Shown here in pieces: positions 1 through 7,102 of a stretch of 10,421 nucleotides of DNA. The stretch lies in the NCBI GenBank assembly GCA_021300125.1, contig JAJTHX010000184.1:1-10421 (forward strand), written 5' to 3'. Each line of letters opens with the position of its first letter. Position 1 is the stretch's first letter. The DNA is from Betaproteobacteria bacterium. Lineage in GTDB: Bacteria; Pseudomonadota; Gammaproteobacteria; Burkholderiales; SG8-41. A program made the translations under genes and the position numbers. Under the pieces are notes generated by a model. That model saw nothing but the letters and a program-made list of their open reading frames with translations. It made no database searches and had not been told where the DNA came from.

Positions 1-56
1 CCCAAAATTACACTAAGTTATTGTTTTAATAAGACAATTAATACGGCAATAACGGC
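1..56. other. AT-rich intergenic edge downstream of the ferredoxin gene
   Basis: This short stretch follows the ferredoxin stop codon and is much richer in A and T than the coding DNA beside it. It holds an imperfect hairpin at 20-38 (arms ATTGTTTT and AAGACAAT, loop of three). In the plus-strand RNA the arms pair with one G-U wobble; in the minus-strand RNA, which is the transcript of the operon, one position becomes a C-A mismatch. No GC-rich stem followed by a T-run is present, so a classical terminator for the operon is not visible before the window ends. Confidence 0.4.
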
Positions 57-326
57 TCAATCGGCCACCTTGCCGAGCAGCGTGGCAACATCAGTCGTGT
101 TGTGCACCATGTTGTCGGGAAACACCACGGTGATCGCCTGCGTCGGGCAGATGGTCTGGCACAGGCCGCAGTACCAGCACTCGTCGGGATACTTGATCAC
201 CGGCAGCGTCTCGCGGTTGTCCTCCTCCTTGTAGATCAGGTCGCCGGGACAGATCCAGTCGCAGAGGTTGCACTTCACGCAGGTCTCGGGGTTGATGACG
301 ATGGGATTGTGGACGGCGGATTTCAT
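57..326 (-). CDS. 2x[4Fe-4S] ferredoxin, partner of the adjacent flavoprotein
   Basis: This is an 89-residue cytoplasmic electron carrier. Two classical Cx2Cx2Cx3CP motifs are visible, at C16-C19-C22-C26 and C50-C53-C56-C60, enough to ligate two [4Fe-4S] clusters. There is no signal peptide or membrane segment. The reading frame stays open upstream, but the ATG at 326 is preferred: it has a GAGGAG ribosome binding site at good spacing, and the upstream extension is Arg/Pro-rich read-through of the flavoprotein gene. The start lies 10 nt after the flavoprotein stop, and the ribosome binding site overlaps that stop codon, so the two are almost certainly co-translated. By analogy with two-subunit flavoprotein/ferredoxin enzymes, it probably shuttles electrons to or from the FAD subunit. 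Database labels such as 'adenylylsulfate reductase subunit beta' are likely for this type of protein, but it is shorter than true AprB and a sulfur role is not supported. Confidence 0.88.
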   Translation of the reverse strand: MKSAVHNPIVINPETCVKCNLCDWICPGDLIYKEEDNRETLPVIKYPDECWYCGLCQTICPTQAITVVFPDNMVHNTTDVATLLGKVAD

Positions 327-336
327 CGTCTGCTCC

Positions 337-2058
337 TCAGGCCGCGGCCGCGGTCTTGTTGCGCGCGAAGGCATCGGCAATCGCATGCGCGGTGGACAGG
401 GTCTGCACCTGCGGGCCTTCGTCGCCCCGGCTGACCAGCACGAACTTGCGCCAGTGCTGTTCGTCGGGCTGCGGATGGTCAATGCGCCAGTGCGCGGAGC
501 CGGTGCGGGTTTCGGTGCGCGCCAGCGACGCGGTTGCCATCAGCTCAGCGTTGAGACGGATGTTCCTGGCCTCGTGCACGCGCATCAGGCCGTGCAGGTC
601 GTCGGCCTTCAGCTCCGGTTCGCGTTTGGCCAGCGCGTGCAGGGTCTGCAGCGCAAGGCGCAGGCCCTTGTCGTTGCGGCGCACGCCGACGTAGTCGGTG
701 ACTATCTCCCGGGTGGCATCCTCGAGCGCGCGCCAGCTGAAATCGCCGTCGCGCTGCAGATGCGCCATCGACTGCGCACGCACCGGCTCCACCGCTTTGG
801 CGTCGATGTCGGGCAGGCTTCCGGTCGAGCGCACGCGGTGCACCAAGCCCTCCCCGGCGATATGGCCGAGCACCGCGGCCCCGGCAATGCCGCCGCTGAC
901 CGTGGCGCAGTCACCCGCTGCATAAAGGCCGGTGACCGAGGTTTCGCCGTGGGTGTCCACCGCCAGTCCGCTGCCGCGGAAATACACGCCGCTCCTGCGG
1001 ATCGAGAGTTCGGAGACCGAAATCTCCACCAGCTCCTCGCGGAAATTGACGCCCTTCTGCTTGTAAAAGGCGGGCAGGGTGTAGCGATCCACCTGCAGCG
1101 TGTATTCCATGCGGTCGAGCATCTCCTGCGACAGGTGGCGGCAGTCGAGGTAGACCGGGCCGTTGCCGAGCAGGTACTCGTTGATCACCGCATCGGCGAG
1201 CACCGCACGCCTTGCGTTCTCGCCCTTCTTGTCGTAGCGGAACATGAAACGCTCGCCCGACTTGTTGACGAAATAGGCGCCGAGGCTGACCAGGGCGTTC
1301 AAGCCCTGGGTCGAAAAGCCCTTGGGTGTCAGCGTCGCCTCCACCGATTCCATGTTGGCGAGCACCGCGCCGGCGCGGTAGCCCATCGCCTGCGCATCAC
1401 CGGTGTTGTACGGAAAATGCCAGGAATCGAAGGCCATGCCCGAAGCATTCTTCGACAGCCGGTTGACATCACCCGCGGCCAGCACCACGGCCTTGGCGCG
1501 GATGGTGAACCACTCGCCGGTCCTGAAGTTGAAGGCCACTGCGCCATAAATGCGGTTGTCCCGCTCCAGCAGCTGAACCACCATGGTACGCATCAGCACC
1601 GTGGCCTTCCCCTTGCGCACGCGCTCGCCGATGTGCTTCTTGAAATCGGTGCCGTCGAAATTGATGTGATAGGTGCCAGGCAGGCCGAAGGAGCGCAGCC
1701 GGTAGTAATCCCCGGTCTTGCGGTCCTTGAAGTCCACGCCGAGCGCCTCGATCTTGCGGAACACACGCGGCATTTCGTGGATCACCTTCGATGCCACCGC
1801 CATGTCGACGATATGGTCGGTCAGTTCGGGTACGTGCTTGATCAGAAATTCCGGCGTATCCCATTCGGGGCCGGTGTCCATCACCGTCAGGTAGTGGTCG
1901 ACGCCGCAGCCGATGCTGCCACAGTGGTCGAGCACCTTGCCTTTTTCGCAGATCACGACCTTGAGCCCCGCCTCGAGCGCCGGAATCGCCGCCATGCTGC
2001 CGGCCACGCCACCGCCGACGATCAGCACGTCTGCATCCAGATGATTGAATTGATTCAT
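337..2058 (-). CDS. FAD-dependent oxidoreductase of the fumarate reductase/succinate dehydrogenase flavoprotein family
   Basis: This 573-residue flavoprotein probably oxidises or reduces a carboxylate in the cytoplasm, passing electrons to the ferredoxin encoded next to it. The N-terminal dinucleotide-binding motif is GGGVAG at residues 15-20. The family motif around NTGDAQAM, followed by RAGA, lies at 218-231. A segment with GERFMFRYD (268-276) and downstream arginines resembles the substrate-binding region of this family. The C-terminal FAD motif AAGDCA is at 380-385, and the helical C-terminal domain carries a HWRIDHP motif at 523-529. It has no Tat or Sec signal and no obvious site for covalent flavin. 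The start at 2058 has only a weak AGG-type ribosome binding site, but the protein begins just before its FAD motif, as expected. A 107-nt gap separates it from the araC gene upstream, room for its own promoter. It is distantly related to AprA of sulfur metabolism, though the AprA label looks wrong. The substrate is unknown. Confidence 0.85.
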   Translation of the reverse strand: MNQFNHLDADVLIVGGGVAGSMAAIPALEAGLKVVICEKGKVLDHCGSIGCGVDHYLTVMDTGPEWDTPEFLIKHVPELTDHIVDMAVASKVIHEMPRVFRKIEALGVDFKDRKTGDYYRLRSFGLPGTYHINFDGTDFKKHIGERVRKGKATVLMRTMVVQLLERDNRIYGAVAFNFRTGEWFTIRAKAVVLAAGDVNRLSKNASGMAFDSWHFPYNTGDAQAMGYRAGAVLANMESVEATLTPKGFSTQGLNALVSLGAYFVNKSGERFMFRYDKKGENARRAVLADAVINEYLLGNGPVYLDCRHLSQEMLDRMEYTLQVDRYTLPAFYKQKGVNFREELVEISVSELSIRRSGVYFRGSGLAVDTHGETSVTGLYAAGDCATVSGGIAGAAVLGHIAGEGLVHRVRSTGSLPDIDAKAVEPVRAQSMAHLQRDGDFSWRALEDATREIVTDYVGVRRNDKGLRLALQTLHALAKREPELKADDLHGLMRVHEARNIRLNAELMATASLARTETRTGSAHWRIDHPQPDEQHWRKFVLVSRGDEGPQVQTLSTAHAIADAFARNKTAAAA

Positions 2059-2165
2059 GTTTGTTTTGCCTGGGCCATGAGAAACGATGAGCCATGCTAA
2101 AGCCTCAGGCGATCTGCAGCCAGTGACGGAACGACCGATTTACAGGACTTTCCTACGCAGCTGCC

Positions 2166-3062
2166 TCAGCCCGCGCGCGCACGGCGGCGAAACTGCGTCG
2201 GCGTGACCCGGAAACACTGCCGGAAACGCCGTGTGAAATAGGCCTCGTCGGCAAAACCCACGGCCGCCGCAATGTCGCCGATGCTTTCGCCACCGTGCGC
2301 GAGCAGCTCGCAGGCTTTTTCCATGCGCCGTTCGGTGACCAGGTCAAGGAAGGTCTTGCCGGTGTCCTTGCGGATCAGGTGCGCCAGGTAATTCGGCGAC
2401 AGCTCGGCCGCGGCTGCGGCCTCCGCGAGCTGGATGCGGCGACCGAGGTTCTCGCGCACATGGCGCATCACCCGCGCCAGCGCATCGCGCCGGCTTGCCT
2501 GCTGCGCCTTGCGGGCAGCCTGGGCCTGCAGTGCGCGCTCGTGGCAGCGGCAGACCGTGCCGAGCAGCCACAGCAGACGGCCGCGGATGATTTCCGTCGA
2601 GCCCAGGCGGCGTTGCGCATTCTCCGCCTGCATCTCGCGGCAGGCCGCGGCAGCCTGCGACAGTTCGGTGCCGGACAGCGAAAAATCAAGGTATTCCTGG
2701 AACAGGAAGGGGGCCAGCTCCGGCGCGTGCGCCAGCGGCACGTCCTCGAGGTCGAGCGGATGCACGTCGAGCTCGGGGCGCAGGAATTTCAGGTTGAAGC
2801 TGAGAATGAAAAAACGCGAGCGCGGCGGATGCGGAATGCGGTGGATGCGGTAGGGCAGGATGAAGCTGATGCCGCCGGGGCCCAGCGGCCGCCGCGCGGC
2901 GGCGATATGCTGTTCGGTGCGGCCGGCGAGGTTGAGCTGGACCTGGAAATACTCGTGGCGGTGCGCCTCCGCGATGCGGGTGACATTGCGTTCGTCACGG
3001 ATCGAGAAATCGGGGCCTGCGGCGCGATCCGCCAGGGAATAGGTGCGGATCGCGCGCGCCAT
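2166..3062 (-). CDS. AraC/XylS-family transcriptional regulator with N-terminal cupin-like domain
   Basis: This is a 298-residue DNA-binding regulator. The N-terminal half (about residues 25-95) looks like the cupin-type sensor of AraC proteins, with a HRHEY segment at 34-38. The C-terminal domain (about 200-293) has the two expected helix-turn-helix units: the first around 212-235 (LAEAAAAAELSPNYLAHLI), the second around 261-293, ending in the family signature GFADEAYFTRRFRQCF. It starts 13 nt after the tctC stop, so it is most likely part of the transporter transcript, although its own ribosome binding site is poor. Because it sits between the transporter genes and the flavoprotein/ferredoxin genes, it is the obvious candidate to control the whole module in response to the imported acid. 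The ligand and binding sites are unknown. The family assignment is secure; the target is inferred from position. Confidence 0.9.
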   Translation of the reverse strand: MARAIRTYSLADRAAGPDFSIRDERNVTRIAEAHRHEYFQVQLNLAGRTEQHIAAARRPLGPGGISFILPYRIHRIPHPPRSRFFILSFNLKFLRPELDVHPLDLEDVPLAHAPELAPFLFQEYLDFSLSGTELSQAAAACREMQAENAQRRLGSTEIIRGRLLWLLGTVCRCHERALQAQAARKAQQASRRDALARVMRHVRENLGRRIQLAEAAAAAELSPNYLAHLIRKDTGKTFLDLVTERRMEKACELLAHGGESIGDIAAAVGFADEAYFTRRFRQCFRVTPTQFRRRARAG

Positions 3063-3075
3063 GACGCAGCCGGTC

Positions 3076-4095
3076 TTACTGGATGTCCTTGACCGCGGCT
3101 TTCAGGATCGGCGACAGCGCGGCACTGTTGCGCGCCATGTCCGCCATCGCCTTCTGCTGCACGGCGCCATCCATCGGCGAGAGCAGGCGCTCGCCCTTGG
3201 TCGATTCGGCATGCAGGGCGGGATCCTTCATCGTGGCGTTGACCGCGGCGCGGAACGCCGCCACCGCCGCCGGCTCCATGTTCGGCGGACCGATGTAGCT
3301 GCGATGGGTCTCGAGGATGGTCGCCATCGCCTGCACCACGCTGCGCTTGGCCGGCGGCGCGATGTTGGTAACGATCGGGATGTTCGGGTAATCGGGCGAG
3401 GGCTGCGAGGTCACCATCATCACCGGGAACTTGTCGCCGGAGCGGATCGCGCCGAGCGACTCGCTCCAGCCGGTGATGTGGCCGTCGCCATCGCCCTTGA
3501 TCACGGCCAGCGAGGTATCGGCATTGCCCTCGTAACCGGTCACCGCCTTCAGCCTGAAGCCCAGGGCGTCGGCGAGCACGGCCATGGTGTAGAAATCCTC
3601 GTCAGTGCCCTGGGAGGGAAAGATGAAGGGCCGTTTCAGCCCCTGGATGTCCTTGACCGAACGGATGCTCGACTTGGCGCCGACGGTGAGCACGCGCGGC
3701 TCGCTGGTGGCGCGGCCGAGGAACATGAACTTGGTCGGATCGAAAGTGGCGCCCGGGCTGCCGGCAAGGTTGGCGAGCAGCAGCGTGGAGACATTGCCGA
3801 AATAAATCTCGTTGGCGCCGGGTTTCAGCCGCCAGATATAGTTGGCCGCCTTGAGGCCGCCACCGCCCGGCATGTTGACCAGCCGCAGTTCCCTGGCGCC
3901 GAGGTGCTTTTCGAGGTAGGGCGCCAACATCCTCGCGTAGCGCGTATGCCCCCCCGCCGGACTGCCGGCAATGTTGACGATGACCAGCTTGCCCTTGTAG
4001 TAGTCGTTTGCCTGCGCCCGTGCGAGCGGCGGCAAGGCTATTGCCGCCGGTGCGAACGCACCCGCCAGCAGCAGTTTTCTACGGTTGTGCTTCAT
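3076..4095 (-). CDS. tctC: TctC/Bug-type periplasmic substrate-binding receptor
   Basis: This 339-residue receptor of the TTT family captures an organic acid in the periplasm and delivers it to TctAB. Residues 1-27 form a signal peptide: basic MKHNRRK, a hydrophobic Ala/Leu stretch, then ARA at 25-27 as the likely cleavage site. The twin arginines invite a Tat reading, but Sec export is as likely. The mature protein has typical Bug landmarks: AGGHTRYAR at 47-55, NMPGGGGLKAANY at 74-86, and the end of the first lobe near residue 100. Many relatives carry Asp in the first motif (GGGYD-x-YAR), where this protein has Thr51, which may alter ligand contacts. A strong GAGGAGGAG ribosome binding site precedes the ATG. 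The gene starts 27 nt after tctB. Family membership is clear; the ligand cannot be predicted. Confidence 0.88.
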   Translation of the reverse strand: MKHNRRKLLLAGAFAPAAIALPPLARAQANDYYKGKLVIVNIAGSPAGGHTRYARMLAPYLEKHLGARELRLVNMPGGGGLKAANYIWRLKPGANEIYFGNVSTLLLANLAGSPGATFDPTKFMFLGRATSEPRVLTVGAKSSIRSVKDIQGLKRPFIFPSQGTDEDFYTMAVLADALGFRLKAVTGYEGNADTSLAVIKGDGDGHITGWSESLGAIRSGDKFPVMMVTSQPSPDYPNIPIVTNIAPPAKRSVVQAMATILETHRSYIGPPNMEPAAVAAFRAAVNATMKDPALHAESTKGERLLSPMDGAVQQKAMADMARNSAALSPILKAAVKDIQ

Positions 4096-4122
4096 GATTT
4101 GCTCCTCCTCGTTGTAGGCGAA

Positions 4123-4638
4123 TCAGCCGAGCCACTGGCCGAGCAGGCCGTGGTAGACCTGCATTTCCAGCCCGAGCACGAACAGCAGGTAGATGGCCAG
4201 GGTCATGGCCACCGACCAGGCCAGCCCCCGCAGCGGCGTGCAGTGGCGCGACAGGATCAGGTAGCCCGCGGTAAACAAGAACACCGCCGGAAAGATGCCG
4301 GCGGTGAACACCATCGCGACCAGCAGCGCCACGATGGCAAAGGCGCCCGCCTCGCCCCAGCGACCGAGCTGCTCCTCGGTTCGCTCCTCGCGCGGCCGGC
4401 CTTCTCCGCCCTCGGGTATCGCACCGGCATCAACACTGATCATCTCCATCGTCGGCGGCTCTTCCCCTCCCATGCTGTGCCAGGCCATCTGGATCAGGGT
4501 GAGTACGATGCCGAAGACCGCTAGCGGCTGTGGAATCATCCGCGCGCGGGGCCCGAAATCCTGGCACAGCCAGAGCACGCCGCCGAACACCGCAAGCAGC
4601 GCGACCGACATCAGGTTCTTCCGCAGGCGGCGCGTCAT
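4123..4638 (-). CDS. tctB: TTT small membrane subunit TctB
   Basis: This is a 171-residue inner-membrane protein, the small partner of TctA. Hydrophobic segments lie near residues 9-25, 36-54, 97-128 (long enough for two helices) and 137-158, the usual four-helix TctB plan. A hydrophilic, Glu-rich segment (about 57-93) separates the two halves. The same frame stays open far upstream into tctA, but the ATG at 4638 is the correct start: it gives a protein of normal TctB length, overlaps the tctA stop as ATGA, and has an AGGAGG ribosome binding site inside the end of tctA. The overlap implies coupled translation, which would help keep the two membrane subunits in proportion. TctB sequences diverge quickly, so the call rests on length, topology and position as much as on residues. 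Confidence 0.88.
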   Translation of the reverse strand: MTRRLRKNLMSVALLAVFGGVLWLCQDFGPRARMIPQPLAVFGIVLTLIQMAWHSMGGEEPPTMEMISVDAGAIPEGGEGRPREERTEEQLGRWGEAGAFAIVALLVAMVFTAGIFPAVFLFTAGYLILSRHCTPLRGLAWSVAMTLAIYLLFVLGLEMQVYHGLLGQWLG

Positions 4639-6131
4639 GCCCGGCCTCCTGCAGCCGTAAGCCGTTTCCTGCGCGCGCGCCAGAACGGCATCGCGGCGGT
4701 GAATACCACGAACGCGAGCATCGCCAGCGCGATCGGCCGGTCGAGCAGGAAATCGTTGCCGTAGAGGTTGAGTGAAATGTGCAGGTTGCGCTCGATCATC
4801 ACCGCCAGAACCATGCCGATGACAAAGTTGGCGCGCGAATAGCGGTTCTTGTCCATCACGTAGCCAATCACGCCGAACACCGCGGCCACCAGCACGTCCT
4901 CGATGCGGCCGCGCGTGGCATAAGCGCCGACGAAACACACCGAGAGCACGATCGGCACCATCAGGTTGGCCTGCAGCGAGGGCAGGCGCGCCAGCCAGGG
5001 CGTGATGCCCAGCCCGATCACGGTGACCACGATGTTGGCGAATACGATGATCCACACCATGCTGAACACGATGTCCAGGTTCTTGGTCAGCATCTCCGGC
5101 CCCGGCACGATGCCCAGCCCGATGAACGCGACCAGCAGGATCGCCATGCTCTCGCCCCCGGGAATGCCGAAGGCCAGTGTCGGCATCAGGCCGCCGCCCT
5201 CGTTCGCCCCCATCGTCGCATCCGGGGCAATCACGCCCTCCACCGCGCCCTTGCCGAAGCGCTCCGGCGTTTTCGAGGTCTGCGCGGCCTGCGCGTAGGC
5301 GGCCAGCCCGGCAACGCTGGCACCCACGCCGGGCAGCACGCCGATCCACAGACCGAGCAGGCTGGAACGGATCACCAGCCACCAGTGGCGGAATGCGTCG
5401 CAGATGCCCTGCCACACCGTGCTGTCCTCCTTCACCAGCGAGCGGTCGATGATCGGGGTGCCGCGGATCGACATCTTCATCATCTCCGACACCGCAAACA
5501 GCCCGATCATCGCCACCGGGAAGGAAATGCCGTCCATCAGGAATTCGCTGCCGAAGGTGAAGCGCGGCGTCGCGGTCACCACGTCCATGCCGATGAAGGC
5601 GGTGAGCACACCCAGCACGCTGGCAATGAGGCCCTTCATCAATGAGCCGTCGCTGAAGGTGGCAATGACGGTGAGACCCCACAGCGCCATCATCAGGTAT
5701 TCGCTCGGGCCCAGCGCAAGGATCACCGGCCGGATCAGCGGAATGCACAGCGCCAGGAAAATCGCGCCGATGATGCCGCCCATCAGCGCGCCGGTGGCGG
5801 AAGCCGAGAGCGCGCGCTTGGCCTTGCCCTGCTTGGTCATCGGATAGCCGTCGAAGCACAGCGCGAGACCCTTGGCCGAGCCCGGCACGCTGAACAGGAT
5901 GCTGGTCACCGAATCACCCCAGATCGTGGCAATGTGGGCGCCGAGCAGCAGTGCCAGCGTCGCCACCGGATCAAAGCCGTAGGTGAAGGGCAGCAACAGC
6001 GCCATCGCCACCACGCCGCCAAGTCCGGGCAGGATGCCGATGACCAGACCGTAGACGACGCCGATCACCATGAACAGCATCGCCTGCGGCGTCAGCAATG
6101 CGAGCAGGCCGGCACTGATCGCGTCGATCAT
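4635..6131 (-). CDS. tctA: TTT large membrane subunit TctA
   Basis: This 498-residue, many-helix inner-membrane protein forms the translocation subunit of a secondary, ion-driven carboxylate importer. Family motifs are clear: GILPGLGG at 32-39, SVPGSAKG near 81-88, GVLPGVGAS at 264-272, GANEGGG at 308-314 and FGIPGG at 321-326. The duplicated LPG motifs reflect the internal repeat of TctA proteins. Length is normal and the N-terminus looks complete. The ATG at 6131 has no good ribosome binding site of its own, and no ATG, GTG or TTG lies in frame between it and the strong AAGGAGGAG at 6178-6186. That ribosome binding site instead serves a 14-codon leader ORF whose stop overlaps this start as ATGA, so tctA is probably translated by coupling. 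It is the first large gene of the operon and overlaps tctB by 4 nt. The order A-B-C is the reverse of the classical Salmonella tctCBA. Confidence 0.93.
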   Translation of the reverse strand: MIDAISAGLLALLTPQAMLFMVIGVVYGLVIGILPGLGGVVAMALLLPFTYGFDPVATLALLLGAHIATIWGDSVTSILFSVPGSAKGLALCFDGYPMTKQGKAKRALSASATGALMGGIIGAIFLALCIPLIRPVILALGPSEYLMMALWGLTVIATFSDGSLMKGLIASVLGVLTAFIGMDVVTATPRFTFGSEFLMDGISFPVAMIGLFAVSEMMKMSIRGTPIIDRSLVKEDSTVWQGICDAFRHWWLVIRSSLLGLWIGVLPGVGASVAGLAAYAQAAQTSKTPERFGKGAVEGVIAPDATMGANEGGGLMPTLAFGIPGGESMAILLVAFIGLGIVPGPEMLTKNLDIVFSMVWIIVFANIVVTVIGLGITPWLARLPSLQANLMVPIVLSVCFVGAYATRGRIEDVLVAAVFGVIGYVMDKNRYSRANFVIGMVLAVMIERNLHISLNLYGNDFLLDRPIALAMLAFVVFTAAMPFWRARRKRLTAAGGRA

Positions 6132-6172
6132 GCGTCCACCACCACAGCCTGGATGACAGTTACATTCGCCAC
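6128..6172 (-). CDS. Putative 14-residue leader peptide translationally coupled to tctA
   Basis: A GTG at 6172 opens a 14-codon ORF reading MANVTVIQAVVVDA (GTG taken as Met). Its TGA stop at 6128-6130 shares bases with the tctA ATG, giving an ATGA junction. An exceptionally strong ribosome binding site, AAGGAGGAG at 6178-6186, stands about 7 nt before the GTG, whereas tctA has no comparable site. This suggests that ribosomes load at the leader and re-initiate at tctA. The peptide has no run of one regulatory amino acid apart from three consecutive Val codons, so classical attenuation is not evident. A competing ATG at 6177 would make only a five-residue peptide and is too close to the ribosome binding site. 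This is a prediction from local signals; chance remains possible in such a short frame. Confidence 0.45.
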   Translation of the reverse strand: MANVTVIQAVVVDA

Positions 6173-6177
6173 GGCAT

Positions 6178-6186
6178 CTCCTCCTT
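6178..6186 (-). promoter_or_regulatory. Strong ribosome binding site ahead of the tctA leader ORF
   Basis: The minus strand reads AAGGAGGAG, close to the full anti-Shine-Dalgarno complement. It is about 46 nt upstream of the tctA ATG, too far to serve that start directly, but well placed for the GTG at 6172. It is the evidence that decides the leader-coupling model for tctA. Confidence 0.6.
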
Positions 6187-6238
6187 GGGATCCGCCGCGG
6201 CGCATTCTGGGGCGCACCTTCGGCGTTAACCCGCGCAA

Positions 6239-6263
6239 TTTACAGCAACTGCGGGGCAGTAAA
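6239..6263. promoter_or_regulatory. Candidate operator dyad upstream of the tctA operon
   Basis: On the plus strand TTTACAGC (6239-6246) and GCAGTAAA (6256-6263) form 8-bp inverted arms with a single mismatch, separated by 9 bp. The dyad lies 17 nt beyond the uracil-DNA glycosylase stop and about 50 nt ahead of the strong ribosome binding site for the tctA leader, where an operator would be expected. The left arm on the minus strand (TTTACT, 6258-6263) and TAAATT (6237-6242) could also be a poor -35/-10 pair 15 bp apart. A terminator is less likely, since no T-run follows the short inner stem. The binding protein is unknown; AraC proteins usually prefer direct repeats, so another regulator may be involved. 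Confidence 0.35.
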
Positions 6264-6280
6264 CCAGCGCTGCGCGAGGT

Positions 6281-7102
6281 TCACAAGGTGGCGGTTTCCT
6301 CCGCAACCAGCCCGCGCATCGTTTCGCGTGCGAAGCACAGGTCTTCCCAGGCCTTGGCCTTGTCGTGCAGCGTACGCAGCAGGTAGGCCGGGTGATAGGT
6401 CACGATCAGCGGGATGCCGCGATACTGATGGACGGCGCCGCGCAGGCTGGAAATGCTGGCGTCGCGGCCGAGCAGGTTGACCGCGGCGACCTTGCCCAGG
6501 GCGACGATCAGCCGGGGCCGGATCAGTTCAATCTGCCGCTGCAGATAGCCGGCGCAGGCCGTCGCCTCGTCGGGCTCGGGGTTGCGATTTCCCGGCGGCC
6601 GGCATTTGACGATGTTGGCGATGTAGACCTTTTGACCGCGCCTGAGCTCAATTGCGGCCAACATGTTGTCGAGGAGCTTGCCGGCCTGGCCGACAAATGG
6701 CTCGCCCTGGGCATCCTCGTCAGCGCCCGGACCCTCGCCTACAAACAGCCAGTCGGCCTGCTCGTCACCGACACCGAATACCGTCTGTTTGCGGGTCTGG
6801 TGCAGGGCACAGGCGGTGCAGGCAGCGACACACTGCCGTAGTGCAGGCCAGTCCATGGCAGAGACCTTGCCGGAAACCGCGACCGTCTGCAGCCCGGGCT
6901 CCCTCACAATGGGCTGCGCGGCATCGGCCATGGGGTTCATTTCCGCCGCTGTGGCTTGCGGAACTGGCGCAACGACCGCCTCCGGCGCCGCTGTGGCCAC
7001 CATCACCGCATCAACTGCGGCGGGGATTCGCCGACGCCACAGCGGCGTGATGCCCATCTCGCGCAGCATCTCGGCCTGCCGCTGCACGCTCTTCTCGCTC
7101 AT
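6281..7102 (-). CDS. Family 4 uracil-DNA glycosylase with 4Fe-4S cluster
   Basis: This is a 273-residue DNA repair enzyme that removes uracil arising from cytosine deamination or misincorporation. The catalytic core is about residues 85-270. The four cluster cysteines expected of family 4 enzymes are visible as C95, C98, C167 and C183. Motif A is GEGPGADED at 122-130, with F136 positioned to stack on uracil; [12 protein letters not shown] follows at 166-177; and the second active-site motif is YHPAYLLR at 236-243. The first 85 residues are an extension: a short helical [18 protein letters not shown] region, then an Ala/Pro/Val-rich linker, probably disordered. The start at 7102 overlaps the rimI stop as ATGA and has an AAAGG-type ribosome binding site. 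It is the third gene of the tsaB-rimI-udg cluster, an arrangement familiar from betaproteobacteria. Confidence 0.93.
   Translation of the reverse strand: MSEKSVQRQAEMLREMGITPLWRRRIPAAVDAVMVATAAPEAVVAPVPQATAAEMNPMADAAQPIVREPGLQTVAVSGKVSAMDWPALRQCVAACTACALHQTRKQTVFGVGDEQADWLFVGEGPGADEDAQGEPFVGQAGKLLDNMLAAIELRRGQKVYIANIVKCRPPGNRNPEPDEATACAGYLQRQIELIRPRLIVALGKVAAVNLLGRDASISSLRGAVHQYRGIPLIVTYHPAYLLRTLHDKAKAWEDLCFARETMRGLVAEETATL

Noticed and set aside
57..482. A 141-residue version of the ferredoxin starting at 482
   Set aside because: The extra 52 residues are Arg/Pro-rich read-through of the flavoprotein gene; the ATG at 326 has the ribosome binding site.
57..2058. Dissimilatory adenylylsulfate reductase (AprAB)
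   Set aside because: The pair has the same general make-up, but the ferredoxin is shorter than AprB, the flavoprotein shorter than AprA, and no sulfur gene is nearby while a carboxylate transporter is.
268..2100. A 610-codon open frame on the plus strand opposite the flavoprotein gene
   Set aside because: It is a GC-driven antisense shadow: the minus-strand frame has clear FAD motifs and a coupled ferredoxin, while this one is rich in His, Arg, Ala and Val with no recognisable motif.
2059..2165. Small hairpins in the gap between araC and the flavoprotein gene (for example AGGA-AAG-TCCT and GCC-TGA-GGC)
   Set aside because: Stems of three or four pairs without a T-run are expected by chance and do not make a terminator.
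3043..4524. A 493-codon open frame on the plus strand opposite tctC and tctB
   Set aside because: Arg/His/Gly-rich antisense shadow without motifs or a ribosome binding site; the minus-strand genes explain the region.
4123..5859. A 578-codon minus-strand frame that includes tctB
   Set aside because: Only the last 171 codons are real (tctB). The upstream part is another frame of tctA and reads as Arg/Gly-rich noise.
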